The notes: generated by a model not told the origin, from the sequence alone. DNA of 64,000 nucleotides from JADLGL01 sp963732865 (GCA_963732865.1 CAVTBC010000001.1:62001-126000); one strand, 5' to 3'; shown: positions 7,397 to 17,722, counted from the stretch's first letter. Numbers and translations: made by a program.

Positions 7397-8422
7397 CTAG
7401 TCCTTCTTTTGGCCGAAGATCTCACCCAGCAACGCAGCCATCTCGCTTTCGCGCTCGGTCGGCGCGTCTTTATCGATAGCGCCTTCCTCCGCTGAATTGG
7501 CTGCCGGTTCGACCGTTGCAGGCTCAGGCTCAGCCGCCACTGGGCTCGGCGGCGCGGGCTCGGCCGGCTTGGGATTCGCTGGATTGGCTTTTTCTGCGTT
7601 TGCTGGCGCCGGGATGTTCGGCGGATTGGCCGGGGCCTCCGCCGGTTGTGGCGGCATCGCAGGCGCAGCCGGTGTTGGTGCCGTTGGCGCGGCCTGGGCC
7701 GGCGCTGCGATGGTCTGCTGCGGTTGCGGCGGCGGATTGGCGCGTGGTGCCGTGGCGGCGATGGCGGCTACTGCCACGCCCGCCGGGACGGTGCTGCGAT
7801 CAGGCCCTGGCACGCGCTGGCCCTGCCAAGTCGGCTGGGCTTGCGGCTGCGGCCTTGCTTGCTGCGGCGCCGGCGGTTGGGCCGCGGGCGCTTGGGCTGC
7901 CGGCTGTGACGGCTGGGTGCGCGGCGGCGGAGCGGCGGCTGCGGGCTGGACTGCCGGGCGTGGTGGCGCGGCCGAGCGCGGCGGTTGTTGCGCCGGTTGA
8001 GGCGGTCGTTGCGGGCGTGCGGCCTGACCGCGTGGCGGCGGCATCTGGGCCGGCATTTGCGGTGCCTGGCCCGCTTCGCGCGCCGGCGGTTGCGGTGGCC
8101 GTCCACGCGGCACGGCTTGCACCGCCCGCTCGATCGATTGTTCGATGACGACGTCGGTGCCTCCACCGATCAGCAGCAGGTGTTCGACATTGTCGCGCCG
8201 GATGAGAACCAGCTTGCGTCGCGAATCAATGGGCAGCACGTCCGGCACGGAAAGGCGCGGCGCGCGGTTGCGGGAGCCACGAAAACGGAAGCCGCGGCCG
8301 CCATAGAGGCGCATTGCCAATCCGATGAGCAGCAATGTCAGCGCCCCGATCAGCAACAGCACCAGGGCGACAATGACGATCCGGGCCGCGGTCTCGCCAA
8401 TCGCGGGCGTGAGGAAATCCAT
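7397..8422 (-). CDS. FliO-like flagellar biosynthesis protein with long Pro/Ala-rich tail
   Basis: This 341-residue protein has one strong transmembrane helix (residues 13-37), then a basic linker and a small conserved domain, RLSVPDVLPIDSRRKLVLIRRD...HLLLIGGGTDVVIEQSI (about residues 55-96), that is typical of FliO/MopB proteins, which help assemble the flagellar export gate. From about residue 100 to 290 it is low-complexity sequence rich in Pro, Ala and Gln, ending in an acidic Glu/Asp-rich tail. FliO is normally about 100-150 residues, so the tail is unusual. No other flagellar export genes lie next to it. Long overlapping frames seen in this stretch on the other strand are by-products of its high GC content. 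Confidence 0.7.
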   Translation of the reverse strand: MDFLTPAIGETAARIVIVALVLLLIGALTLLLIGLAMRLYGGRGFRFRGSRNRAPRLSVPDVLPIDSRRKLVLIRRDNVEHLLLIGGGTDVVIEQSIERAVQAVPRGRPPQPPAREAGQAPQMPAQMPPPRGQAARPQRPPQPAQQPPRSAAPPRPAVQPAAAAPPPRTQPSQPAAQAPAAQPPAPQQARPQPQAQPTWQGQRVPGPDRSTVPAGVAVAAIAATAPRANPPPQPQQTIAAPAQAAPTAPTPAAPAMPPQPAEAPANPPNIPAPANAEKANPANPKPAEPAPPSPVAAEPEPATVEPAANSAEEGAIDKDAPTERESEMAALLGEIFGQKKD

Positions 8423-8691
8423 GAATGCTCCCCCAGCTTCGCTGGTTACGTAGTGCGGCAGTATTTACACAACGCTTGGCGCGAAGAAACCCGCCGCAAA
8501 AGATTCCACTGGATTCGCAAGCCGGTAGCCGTTGCACCCGGTGTCCCCGGAATAGCCGGCGCAGGGGTCGGCGCGATGGCATCGGAGGGACATCGCGGCA
8601 GGCTCAAGCCAAGACAGGATAATTCAAATCACCGGTGCAGCAGCGTGTCATTTCGGTGCACTATTGCAGAACGAATCTTTCGTGCCTGTGA

Positions 8692-11260
8692 TTGGTTGAG
8701 GTCTTGAGCCGCCACGCCGAGTTGAATGAGACTGCCAGCGACCCGGTGACGGTGGGGCCGGCGATCGACCGATCCGATCGGGTGAGCGGCTCGTGGCGGC
8801 TGATCTTCCTCGCCTGCCTCGTCCTGGGGGGCACGATCGCGCTCGCTTTTCTGCCGCGGGACCGCGACCCGATTGTCCTCGGTCTTCTCGGCGTTCTCGC
8901 GGTCATCGGCGTCTTTTCGCTTTTCGCCTGGGCGATCGGTCTTCTCCGCGTCGCCGGGCGCAGCGCCGCCAGCCCGATCGCCAGCGCTTTCCTCGATGGG
9001 CTCAAAGAAGGCGTGGTGATTACCGATCGCGACGCGCGCATCGTCTTCTCCAACCCCGCCTATTCGCGTCTGGTCGGCGCGGCGACGGATCGCGAAATCC
9101 GTGGCGTCGATCGGATCTTCGCCGGGGAACCGAGCGCTGCCGAGGCGATCTATCGCGTGTCGCAGGCGGTGCGGGAAGGCGCCGACGCGGTGGAAGAAGT
9201 GCGTGTGCCGGCGCCGCTCGACCGGTCGGCGGGGCAGGGCCGCTGGTACCGCATTTCGGTCAGCCCGATCGTGGTGCCCGGCAATCTCGGCAAGCTGACC
9301 GTCTGGCGCGTCTCGGACGTGACCGAGGAGCGGCAGAAGCAGGAATCGGTGTTCCTCGAATTGCAGCATGCGATCGACTATCTCGATCACGCGCCCGTCG
9401 GCTTCTTCTCGGCCGAAGCCGACGGCAAGATCGTCTATATCAACGCCACGCTCGCCGAATGGCTCGGGCTCGACCTTGCCCGCTTCCTGCCGGGCTCGCT
9501 GTCGCTGACCGATCTTGCCCGCGGCGCCGAGGCCGCCCTGTTGCCGCTCGGCAATGAGCTGGGGCCGGAACAGCAGCGCACGGAGATCATCGACCTCGAT
9601 TTCGTCAAGCAGAACGGCCAGAAGCTACCAGTGCGGCTGCTCCACCGGATCGCGCGCGCCGGGGACGGCGCCCCGGGCGCGACGCGGACCATCGTCCTCA
9701 ACCGCAGTCCCGGTGAGGACGTGTCGGAGGCGGTCCGAGCCGCGGAGGTTCGCTTCACCCGTTTCTTCAACAACACGCCGATCGCCATCGCCGGGCTCGA
9801 CGGCAAGGGGCATATCGGGCGCACCAATGCGCCTTTCGCGACTTTGTTCGGGTCGCCGAAATCCGGCACGGGTGCCCGCCAGCTGACCGATTTTGTGGGC
9901 GAGTTCTGATCGCTCGATCCTGGAGGCCGCAATCGAATCGGTGAACCAGGGGCGGAGCGATATCCCACCGCTCGACCTCGTTCTCGCCGGGCCTAAGGAA
10001 CGCAGCGCGCGCTTCTTCCTCAGCGGTGTTTCGGAGGCCGGCGACGACGCCGAGCGGATCATCGTCTATGCGCTCGACATTACCGACCAGCGCGCGCTCG
10101 AAATGCAGTTCGCCCAGAGCCAGAAGATGCAGGCCGTCGGGCAACTCGCCGGCGGCGTCGCACATGACTTCAACAATGTGCTGACGGCGATCATCGGCTT
10201 TTCGGATCTGCTGCTCGCCAATCACCGGCCAAGCGATCCGTCGTTCCAGGACATCATGAATATCAAGCAGAACGCCAACCGGGCTGCTGGTCTGGTGCGG
10301 CAGCTGCTGGCGTTCTCGCGACGGCAGACGCTCAGACCGCAAGTTCTGGCGCTCGCCGACGTCCTGTCGGATGTCTCGATCCTGCTGCAGCGCCTCCTCG
10401 GCGAGAACGTCAAACTGCAACTCATCCATGGCCGCGATGTGTGGCCGGTGAAGGCCGACCTCAACCAGTTTGAGCAGGTGGCGATCAACCTTGCAGTCAA
10501 CGCCCGTGACGCAATGCCTTCCGGTGGGGGCACGCTAACGATCCGCACCTCCAACGCCGTGGTCGGCGAGGCGAGGGACCGCGATCATTCCGGTCCGCCC
10601 GAAGGGGACTATGTGCTGGTCGAGTTCCAGGACACAGGCGTCGGAATTCCGCCGGAACACCGGGCCAAGATTTTTGAGCCTTTCTTCTCGACCAAGGACG
10701 TCGGCAAGGGCACCGGCCTAGGTCTTTCGACCGTCTATGGCATCGTGCAGCAGACGGGCGGCTACATCTTCTTCGACAGCGAGATCAACAAAGGCACCAA
10801 TTTCCGCATCTATCTGCCGCGCCATGTGGCTGAGGAAGGCGCCGCTGAGGCGGCGATTCCGGAAAAGGCGGAGGAGCCGAAGGACCTCACAGGCAGCGCC
10901 CACATTCTCCTTGTCGAGGATGAAGAGGCGGTGCGCGCCTTCGCGGCGCGGGCGCTCACCAGCCGCGGCTACACGGTCGACGTGGCCGCTTCCGGCACCG
11001 AAGCGCTGGAGGTGATGAAGACGATCGAAGGCCAGGTCGACCTCGTCGTGTCCGATGTGGTGATGCCGGAGATGGACGGTCCGTCATTGCTGCGCGAACT
11101 GCGCAAGACGCAGCCCGACCTCAAGATCATTTTCGTCTCCGGCTATGCCGAGGACGCCTTCAAGAAGAACCTGCCGGAAGGCGAGACCTTCGCCTTTCTG
11201 CCCAAGCCGTTCTCGCTGAAGCAACTGGCGACGGCGGTCAAAGAGACGTTGGGCAGCTGA
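8692..11260 (+). CDS. cckA: Cell-cycle hybrid histidine kinase CckA (frameshifted in this sequence)
   Basis: CckA is the membrane hybrid kinase/phosphatase that feeds phosphate through ChpT to CtrA and CpdR. Seen in order: two N-terminal membrane segments (about residues 35-55 and 62-86), three PAS-like modules (GVVITDRDARIVFSN; GFFSAEADGKIVYIN; AIAGLDGKGHIGRTN), a HisKA domain with GGVAHDFNN, an ATPase domain (NLAVNARDAM, DTGVGI, GTGLGLSTVYG) and a receiver domain (LLVEDEE, SDVVMPEMDG, LPKPFS). The frame breaks at about 9904: the first part ends at FVGEF-stop, and the protein resumes as SDRSILEAAIESVNQG. Deleting one T there gives VGESDRSILEA and about 855 residues, the usual length. The gene is normally essential, so a sequence error is likely. 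The TTG start at 8692 is uncertain. Confidence 0.9.
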
Positions 11261-11276
11261 CGGCTCGGGGTCGGCG

Positions 11277-12128
11277 ATGGAACCTGGACAACCGAGCCGT
11301 ACGGCGATGGGCGCGGCGATGCTCCGTGCGGCGCACCAAGTCGGCGGCGAACCGGTTATCTTCGCCGATCCGTTTGCGCTCGCGATCCTCGGCGAAAGCG
11401 CGGCACAGCATATCCGCGCGACCGTTGACGAGCAGCCGCCGGCGCGGCGTGTCATGCGCGCTTTCATGGCCGCGCGCAGCCGCTTCGCCGAGGACCAACT
11501 GGCTGCCGCAATCGGCCGGGGAACCCGGCGCTACGTCGTGCTTGGCGCGGGGCTCGACACATTCGCCTACCGCAATCCGTTCGCGGCGGAGGGGTTGCAG
11601 GTCTTCGAGATCGATCACCCGATGACGCAGGCCTGGAAGCAGGCAAGGCTGGCGGCAGCGGGCATCGTCATTCCGCCCTCCGTCACCTACGTGCCGATCA
11701 ACTTCGAGACGGACCGCCTTGCCGAGGTTCTCGCGGCGAACGGCATCGGGCGCGACAAGCCGGTGTTCTTCTCTTGGCTGGGCGTGGTGCCCTACCTCAC
11801 GCAGGACGCCATTTTCGAAACGCTCGCCCTGATCGGCGATTGGCCGGCGCCGAGCGGCGTTGTGTTCGACTATTCGCAGCCGCCTGAGCAGATGCCCCCA
11901 TGGCAGCGCGCCTCATATAAACGCCGCGCCGCCCGGGTCGCCGAACTCGGCGAGCCGTGGATCACATCGTTCGATCCGGCGAGCCTCGCCGAATCGCTAC
12001 GCGGTTTCGGCTTCAACGAACTGGTGGATTGGAGCGGGCCGGAGATCGACGCGGCCTATTTCAGGGGCAGCGTTCCCTATCTCAAGATGGCGACCAGCGG
12101 CCATGTCACCGCCGCGCTGAACCTCTGA
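11277..12128 (+). CDS. Class I SAM-dependent methyltransferase, TIGR00027/LCMT-like
   Basis: This 283-residue protein matches the leucine carboxyl methyltransferase-like family (PF04072/TIGR00027), often found in several copies in actinobacteria and present in alphaproteobacteria. Diagnostic parts are VLGAGLDTFAYR (SAM-binding glycine-rich loop, near residue 88), VFEIDHP (acidic end of strand 2, near residue 110) and FFSWLGVVPYLT (near residue 163). The substrate is unknown and could be a small molecule or a protein carboxylate. The ATG at 11277 follows cckA by 16 bp, so it may be read from the same transcript. Confidence 0.8.
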   Translation: MEPGQPSRTAMGAAMLRAAHQVGGEPVIFADPFALAILGESAAQHIRATVDEQPPARRVMRAFMAARSRFAEDQLAAAIGRGTRRYVVLGAGLDTFAYRNPFAAEGLQVFEIDHPMTQAWKQARLAAAGIVIPPSVTYVPINFETDRLAEVLAANGIGRDKPVFFSWLGVVPYLTQDAIFETLALIGDWPAPSGVVFDYSQPPEQMPPWQRASYKRRAARVAELGEPWITSFDPASLAESLRGFGFNELVDWSGPEIDAAYFRGSVPYLKMATSGHVTAALNL

Positions 12129-12139
12129 AAAGGCGGGGC

Positions 12140-12412
12140 TCAGGCCGAGCCCTGCGGCGCCTTGTCCTTCAGCGCTTCGGTGTCCTTGGCGGCGGGTTTC
12201 ACCGCGAAGCCGCGCAGGACTTCCATGATCACTGCCGCGTTCGGCATCTCCTTGGCGATGTAGCTGTCGCGCTGCAAGGCGAAGATGCGTTCGAAGACAT
12301 CCGCCTTGACTGTGCCGGTCGCAACCAGGACCTCCATCATCAGCTTGAGGGCGTCAACGATGGCGATCTCGCTGTCGCGCAAGCGCTCTTCATCGCTGCG
12401 TTGGTCGGGCAT
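12140..12412 (-). CDS. Small conserved hypothetical protein
   Basis: This is a 90-residue, mostly helical and acidic/basic mixed protein without a recognised domain, signal peptide or membrane segment. A strong ribosome site (GGAAGAGGA) directly precedes the ATG at 12412, which supports that it is translated. The last 20 residues are Lys/Ala/Asp-rich and probably disordered. It stands alone on the minus strand between the methyltransferase and the GT32-like gene. Confidence 0.6.
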   Translation of the reverse strand: MPDQRSDEERLRDSEIAIVDALKLMMEVLVATGTVKADVFERIFALQRDSYIAKEMPNAAVIMEVLRGFAVKPAAKDTEALKDKAPQGSA

Positions 12413-12550
12413 TCCTCTTCCTTTCAGTGGCAGGGCTTGGCGTTCGTCAAGCGCCGGCAGCTAAGCACATGCGGCCCAGGTGGTCGACCGGGCTGCCTAA
12501 AGCGTTTGCCGCAAGGCATCCCAAGGTCGCGGTATCCGGGACGAGGCGCT

Positions 12551-13279
12551 ATGCTGCGGCCACCGCATGGCTTGGTTCTCGCGCGCATGGTTGCCCCGCA
12601 AATAATCCATCAGTTCTGGGACCGCCCGACGCCACCGAGCGATGCGGTCAAGAAAATGCGCAGTTGGCGCGATCAGCATCGCGGTTGGCGCTACGTCCGC
12701 TGGGACGACGACAGCGCGTCCGAATTCATCCGCTCAGAGTTCGGCGATGACGCCGCGCAGTGCTTTCAGGCGGCGGTCCTTCCCGCCATGCGCGCCGATT
12801 TGCTGCGGATCGCGGCCCTGCTCGTTGTCGGCGGCGTCTATGCCGATGTCGACATGAGATGCATTCAGCCGGTCGACGAACTGTTGGCCGGCCGCGGCAC
12901 GCTTTATCACGGCACCGGGACAAAGACCGGCGACGTTAAGATCAAGAACGGATTCATCGTCACCGAGCCGGGCAGCAGCCTCTTCCGCGCCGCTTGGGAA
13001 GCGGCGCTGAGGAACATCAGGACACGGCCGGAAGAGCGCAACATATCGCGGCTCGCCGGGCCGATCCTGCTGACGTCGATTTGGCGCAAGAAGCTGTCGG
13101 ACGCCGAGCGTAGCGCCTATCGCCTGCTGCCCTACGCGGAACTCGCCAAGTTCGTAAAATATGGACCACGGCTCAGCTATGGCGAGACCGAAGGTCACTG
13201 GACGGACTGGGTGAAGGGAGGTGGCGGTGCGGTGATCGATTTTGGCCGGGCGACCGCTGTAGGCAAAAAGCAGAGCTGA
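12551..13279 (+). CDS. GT32-like glycosyltransferase with DXD motif
   Basis: This protein of about 242 residues has the layout of the glycosyltransferase sugar-binding region containing a DXD motif (PF04488, GT32 type; Och1 and capsule sugar transferases). The N-terminal block QIIHQFWDRP matches the family start (P-K-I-I-H-Q-x-W), WRYVRWDDD follows, and GGVYADVDMRC holds the metal-binding DVD around residue 100. It is probably cytosolic or peripherally membrane-bound and adds a sugar to a glycan. The start is uncertain: ATG at 12551 has GAGG four bases before it, while ATG at 12587 would give MVAPQIIHQFW, closer to the usual family start. Frames further upstream run through the preceding gene and are not real. 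Confidence 0.75.
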   Translation: MLRPPHGLVLARMVAPQIIHQFWDRPTPPSDAVKKMRSWRDQHRGWRYVRWDDDSASEFIRSEFGDDAAQCFQAAVLPAMRADLLRIAALLVVGGVYADVDMRCIQPVDELLAGRGTLYHGTGTKTGDVKIKNGFIVTEPGSSLFRAAWEAALRNIRTRPEERNISRLAGPILLTSIWRKKLSDAERSAYRLLPYAELAKFVKYGPRLSYGETEGHWTDWVKGGGGAVIDFGRATAVGKKQS

Positions 13280-13298
13280 ACGGCCCCTTGCGCGATGA

Positions 13299-13313
13299 GA
13301 ACAAATAGAGTAC
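13299..13313 (+). promoter_or_regulatory. LexA (SOS) box upstream of recA
   Basis: GAAC, seven bases (AAATAGA), then GTAC. The alphaproteobacterial LexA operator is GAAC-N7-GAAC, so this site differs at one position in the second half. It lies about 75-90 bp before the recA ATG, where such boxes are usually found. LexA itself is not in the window. Confidence 0.5.
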
Positions 13314-13385
13314 GCAGCTGGTATCGGCAACGCGAAAGTAGTGCGTTTGCCGGGCCTGAGGCAACGTGGAATAAGGAGCGCGGGA

Positions 13386-14477
13386 ATGGCCACAAATTCT
13401 CTTCGCCTGATCGAGGGCACTATGGACAAGTCGAAGGCGCTGGATGCCGCGCTCAGTCAGATCGAGCGTGCGTTCGGCAAGGGCTCGATCATGCGTCTGG
13501 GTCACAATGAAAAGATCGCGGATATCGCCGTCGTTTCGACGGGGTCGCTGGGCCTCGACATCGCGCTCGGCATTGGCGGATTGCCGCGTGGGCGGGTCGT
13601 CGAAATCTTCGGGCCGGAATCGTCCGGCAAAACGACGCTTGCCCTGCACACGATTGCCGAAGCCCAGCGGACCGGCGGTATCTGTGCCTTCATCGACGCC
13701 GAACACGCGCTCGATCCAGGCTATGCCCGCAAGCTTGGCGTCAATCTCGACGATCTCCTGATTTCGCAGCCCGATACCGGAGAGCAGGGGCTTGAGATCG
13801 CCGACACGCTAGTGCGCTCCGGCGCCATTGACGTGCTCGTGGTCGATTCGGTGGCGGCGCTGACGCCGCGGGCCGAGATCGAAGGCGAGATGGGCGATTC
13901 GCTTCCCGGCCTGCATGCCCGACTGATGAGCCAGGCGCTGCGCAAACTCACCGCGTCGATCTCGCGGTCGAAATGCATGGTGATCTTCATCAATCAGATC
14001 CGCATGAAGATTGGCGTCATGTTCGGGAGCCCGGAGACCACGACTGGCGGTAATGCGCTGAAGTTCTATGCTTCGGTCCGTCTCGATATCCGCCGCATCG
14101 GCGCGATCAAGGACCGCGACGAGGTGGTCGGCAATCAGACCCGCGTGAAGGTGGTGAAGAACAAGCTGGCGCCGCCGTTCAAGCAGATCGAGTTCGACAT
14201 CATGTATGGCGAGGGCGTGTCGAAAACCGGCGAGCTCATCGATCTGGGCGTTCGCGGTGGTATCGTCGAGAAGTCGGGCGCCTGGTTCTCTTATGACAGC
14301 CAGCGGCTCGGGCAGGGGCGGGAGAACGCCAAGCAGTTTCTGCGCGACAATCCGGAGATCGCGGGCATCATCGAACGGTCGATCCGGGAAAATGCCGGGC
14401 TGATTTCGGAGAAGATTCTGATGGATCCGACGGGCGAAGATAGTGAGGCAGGCGACGAAGGTCTGCTCGAAGGCTAG
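13386..14477 (+). CDS. recA: Recombinase RecA
   Basis: This 363-residue RecA forms ATP-dependent filaments on single-stranded DNA for homologous recombination and triggers LexA self-cleavage. The Walker A motif GPESSGKTT, the Walker B segment (VLVVDSVAAL), the L1/L2 loop region (EGEMGDSLPGL...ARLMSQALRK) and the INQIRMKIGVMFG block with the GGNALKFYAS stretch are all intact. The ATG at 13386 is chosen because AAGGAG lies just upstream and because the N-terminus then matches typical alphaproteobacterial RecA (a few residues before the conserved KALDAALSQIERAFGKGS). A longer in-frame start at 13341 overlaps the promoter region. Regulation by LexA is likely from the upstream box. Confidence 0.98.
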   Translation: MATNSLRLIEGTMDKSKALDAALSQIERAFGKGSIMRLGHNEKIADIAVVSTGSLGLDIALGIGGLPRGRVVEIFGPESSGKTTLALHTIAEAQRTGGICAFIDAEHALDPGYARKLGVNLDDLLISQPDTGEQGLEIADTLVRSGAIDVLVVDSVAALTPRAEIEGEMGDSLPGLHARLMSQALRKLTASISRSKCMVIFINQIRMKIGVMFGSPETTTGGNALKFYASVRLDIRRIGAIKDRDEVVGNQTRVKVVKNKLAPPFKQIEFDIMYGEGVSKTGELIDLGVRGGIVEKSGAWFSYDSQRLGQGRENAKQFLRDNPEIAGIIERSIRENAGLISEKILMDPTGEDSEAGDEGLLEG

Positions 14478-14498
14478 AGCGATCGCGCAACCGATCCG

Positions 14499-14924
14499 AT
14501 GGAGCAGCGGCTCAGCCTGGTGACGCTCGGCGTCGAGGACCTCGGCCGTGCTGCCCGATTTTACGAGGAGGGTCTCGGCTGGCGCCGGGGCTCGAACAGT
14601 GAAGGCGTGGTCTTCTTTCAGACGCCGGGATCGATCGTCGCTCTTTGGCCGCGAAGCGATTTGGCGGCCGATGCTGGCGTGCCGGTGGAAGGGTCGGGCT
14701 TTGCCGGCGTTGCGCTCGCCTATAATGCGCGTTCACGCGAGGAGGTTGACGCAGTTCTCGCCGAAGCGGCGGTAGCGGGGGCGCCGCTGCTTAAGGCGGC
14801 CAAAGAGACCTTCTGGGGCGGCTATTCGGGCTATTTTAGCGATCCGGACGGCCATCTTTGGGAGGTGGCGTTCAATCCGTTCTGGGTTCTCGATGACGAA
14901 GGGCGGGTCCGGCTCGGCAGCTAA
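14499..14924 (+). CDS. VOC family (glyoxalase/bleomycin-resistance fold) protein
   Basis: This 141-residue single-module protein of the vicinal oxygen chelate superfamily starts with the characteristic SLVTLGVEDLGRAARFYEEGLGW and ends with SGYFSDPDGHLWEVAFNPFW, the usual PDG-h-WE metal-site motif. Members include glyoxalase I, extradiol dioxygenases and antibiotic-binding proteins; the actual substrate cannot be told. It starts 21 bp after recA and may be cotranscribed with it. Confidence 0.8.
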   Translation: MEQRLSLVTLGVEDLGRAARFYEEGLGWRRGSNSEGVVFFQTPGSIVALWPRSDLAADAGVPVEGSGFAGVALAYNARSREEVDAVLAEAAVAGAPLLKAAKETFWGGYSGYFSDPDGHLWEVAFNPFWVLDDEGRVRLGS

Positions 14925-15062
14925 TCGGCTGTTGCGGCAAGGTGAACGCATTGCGCAGCTTATCGCCGCCGGTCTAAATAGCCGGCCGCGGAAAGATGCG
15001 GCCGCGCGGGTCTCGACAAGGCCCGGCTTGCCCGTGTCTCCATGTCCGAATGAGTTTGGTGG

Positions 15063-17713
15063 ATGAGTAGCGTCAGCGACATCCGGTCGGCCTTTCTGAG
15101 TTTCTTCGAAAGGAACGATCACAGCGTTGTCCCGTCGGGACCGTTGGTTCCCCGTAACGACCCGACGCTGATGTTCACCAATGCGGGCATGGTCCCGTTC
15201 AAGGATTATTTCACCGGGCGGGCGTCGGCCCCTATCCGCGGGCGACAAGTTCGCAGAAATGTGTGCGCGCCGGCGGCAAGCATAATGACCTCGACAATGT
15301 GGGCTACACCGCGCGGCATCACACCTTCTTTGAGATGCTGGGGAACTTTTCGTTCGGCGACTATTTCAAGGAGCGTGCGATCGATCTGGCCTGGCGGCTG
15401 GTGACGGAGGAGTTCGGCCTCGCCAAGGAGCGGCTGGTGGTCACGGTCTATGCCGATGACGATGAGGCTTTCGGGCTGTGGCGGAAGATATCCAGCCTGC
15501 CTGAATCGCGGATCATCCGCATTGCCACCAGCGACAATTTCTGGGCGATGGGCGACACGGGGCCGTGCGGGCCGTCGTCGGAGATATTCTACGATCATGG
15601 CGAGGATATTCCGGGTGGTCCGCCCGGCAGCGCTGACGCCGATGGCGATCGCTTCGTGGAGATCTGGAATCTCGTCTTCATGCAGTTCGACCAGATCACG
15701 CGGGAGCAACGCGAGTTGCTGCCGCGGCCGTCGATCGACACCGGCATGGGCCTGGAGCGGATCGCGGCAGTGCTGCAGGGTGTGCATGACAATTATGACA
15801 TCGATCTCTTCCGCGCCCTGATCCACGCGTCGGAAGAGGCGACGGGCGTTCCAGCCAAGGGCGCGCAGAAGGCGAGCCATCGCGTCATTGCCGACCATCT
15901 GCGCGCGTCGTCCTTCCTGATTGCCGATGGCGTGCTGCCCGCCAATGACGGCCGCGGCTATGTGCTGCGCCGGATCATGCGACGGGCGATGCGCCATGCG
16001 CATCTTCTTGGTGCCGCCGAGCCTCTGTTATGGCGGCTGGTGCCGACGCTCATCCACGAGATGGGGCAGGCCTATCCGGAGTTGGTGCGGGCTGAGGCGC
16101 TGGTAACGGAGACGTTGAAGCTTGAGGAGACCCGCTTCCGCCGCACGCTTGAGCGCGGCCTGTCGCTGCTCGACGAGGCGACTGAAGGCCTGGAGAGCGG
16201 CGACGTGCTGGCCGGCGCGACCGCTTTCAAGCTGTACGACACATATGGCTTTCCGCTCGACCTCACCGAGGACGCCCTGCGCGTGCGCGGTATTACGGTC
16301 GATACCAAGGCGTTCACCTCGGCGATGGAACAACAGAAGGCGGAGGCGCGGGCGAGCTGGTCCGGATCGGGCGAGGCGCAGACCGAAGCGGTGTGGTTCA
16401 AGCTGCGCGAGGAGTTCGGCGCTACCGAATTCCTCGGCTATTCGGCGGAGAGCGCCGAGGCCGTGGTCAATGCGTTGGTGGTCGGCGGCCAAGCCGTCGA
16501 CAGCGTAGAGGCCGGCGACGAAGTGGGCATCGTCGTCAATCAGACGCCTTTCTACGCGGAATCAGGCGGTCAGGTCGGGGACACCGGACGGATCGTCGGC
16601 GACGCCGGCGCGCAGGTCAGGGTCGGCGATACGCAGAAGCGCGCCGACGGACTCTTCGTTCATTTCGGCAAAGTGGAGAGCGGGACGCTCAAGGTCGGCG
16701 ACCGCGTCAGCCTCGCCATCGACGGCGAGCGGCGCAATCAGATCCGCGCCAATCATTCGGCCACCCATCTGCTGCATGCAGCGCTTCGTGCCGTGCTTGG
16801 CACCCACGTTGCACAGCGAGGGTCGCTGGTGGCGCCGGATCGGTTACGATTCGATTTCTCGCACACCAAGCCGGTGACCGATGAGGAACTCGAGAAGATC
16901 GAAACGATCGCCAATGCCGTCATTCTACAGGACGCGCGCGTCGACACCAAATTGATGGACCGCGACGAAGCGATCACGACCGGCGCGATGGCGTTGTTCG
17001 GTGAGAAATATGGCGACGAAGTGCGTGTCGTTTCGATGGGGCGCGCCGATGGCGGCCGCTACTCGGTCGAGCTGTGCGGCGGCACGCATGTCGGCCGGAC
17101 CGGCGAAATCGGGCTGATGACAATTATCGGCGAGAGCGCAGTGGCGTCCGGCGTCCGGCGCATCGAAGCGCTGACCGGGACGACGGCACGGCAGTTTTTG
17201 GAAGGGCGGGAGAAGCGCCTGCGCGCCGTTGCCTCGGCGCTGAAGTCGACGCCAGACGAAGTTGTCGATCGCGTGGCGGCGCTGGTCGAGGACCGGCGGC
17301 GCCTTGAGCGCGAATTGTCGGACGCCCGGCGCGCGCTTGCGCTTGGCGGCGGCAGCGGAGGCGAACCGGAATCGACGGTTTCCGCGAGCGGCGTGCCGGT
17401 GATGCTGAAGGTGCTGCACGATGTGTCGGCGAAGGATCTGAAGCCGCTCGTCGACGAAGGCAAGAAGAGCCTAGGCTCAGGCGTCGTGGCATTCATCGCC
17501 ATCGGTGAGGGCAACCGCGCCAGTATCGTTGTCGGTGTGACGCCCGATCTCACCGCCGCCAACAGCGCCATCGATCTGGTGCGCACGGGCGCGGAACAGC
17601 TTGGCGGCAAGGGCGGCGGCGGCCGGCCAGACATGGCACAGGCGGGCGGACCGGACGGCGGCAAGGCCGAGGCGGCGCTGCAGGCCATCTCTGCGGCGGT
17701 TCGGCCCGCGTAA
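15063..17713 (+). CDS. alaS: Alanyl-tRNA synthetase (frameshifted in this sequence)
   Basis: AlaRS charges tRNA-Ala and edits misacylated Ser/Gly. The N-terminus (DIRSAFLSFFERNDH, VPSGPLVPRNDPTLMFTNAGM) is read in one frame up to FTGRAS. The rest (PYPRATSSQKCVRAGGKHND onward) is in another. One missing base at about 15226-15233, in TCGGCCCC, explains this; adding a G or C gives FTGRASGPYPRAT, the expected sequence. The remaining protein is intact: motif 2/3 aminoacylation core, editing domain with NHSATHLLHAALR and the zinc-binding CGGTH, and C-Ala ending in GGGGRPDMAQAG. The length of about 884 residues is normal. The gene is essential, so the break is probably a sequence error. Confidence 0.95.
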
Positions 17714-17722
17714 CGCCAGCTC

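Noticed and set aside
7516..8148. Plus-strand frames opposite the FliO-like tail
   Set aside because: They mirror the Pro/Ala-rich low-complexity tail and have Trp/Gly/Ala-rich translations with no family.
12734..13429. 231-codon minus-strand frame opposite the GT32-like gene and the recA promoter
   Set aside because: It crosses the recA promoter and SOS box and has no recognisable domain.
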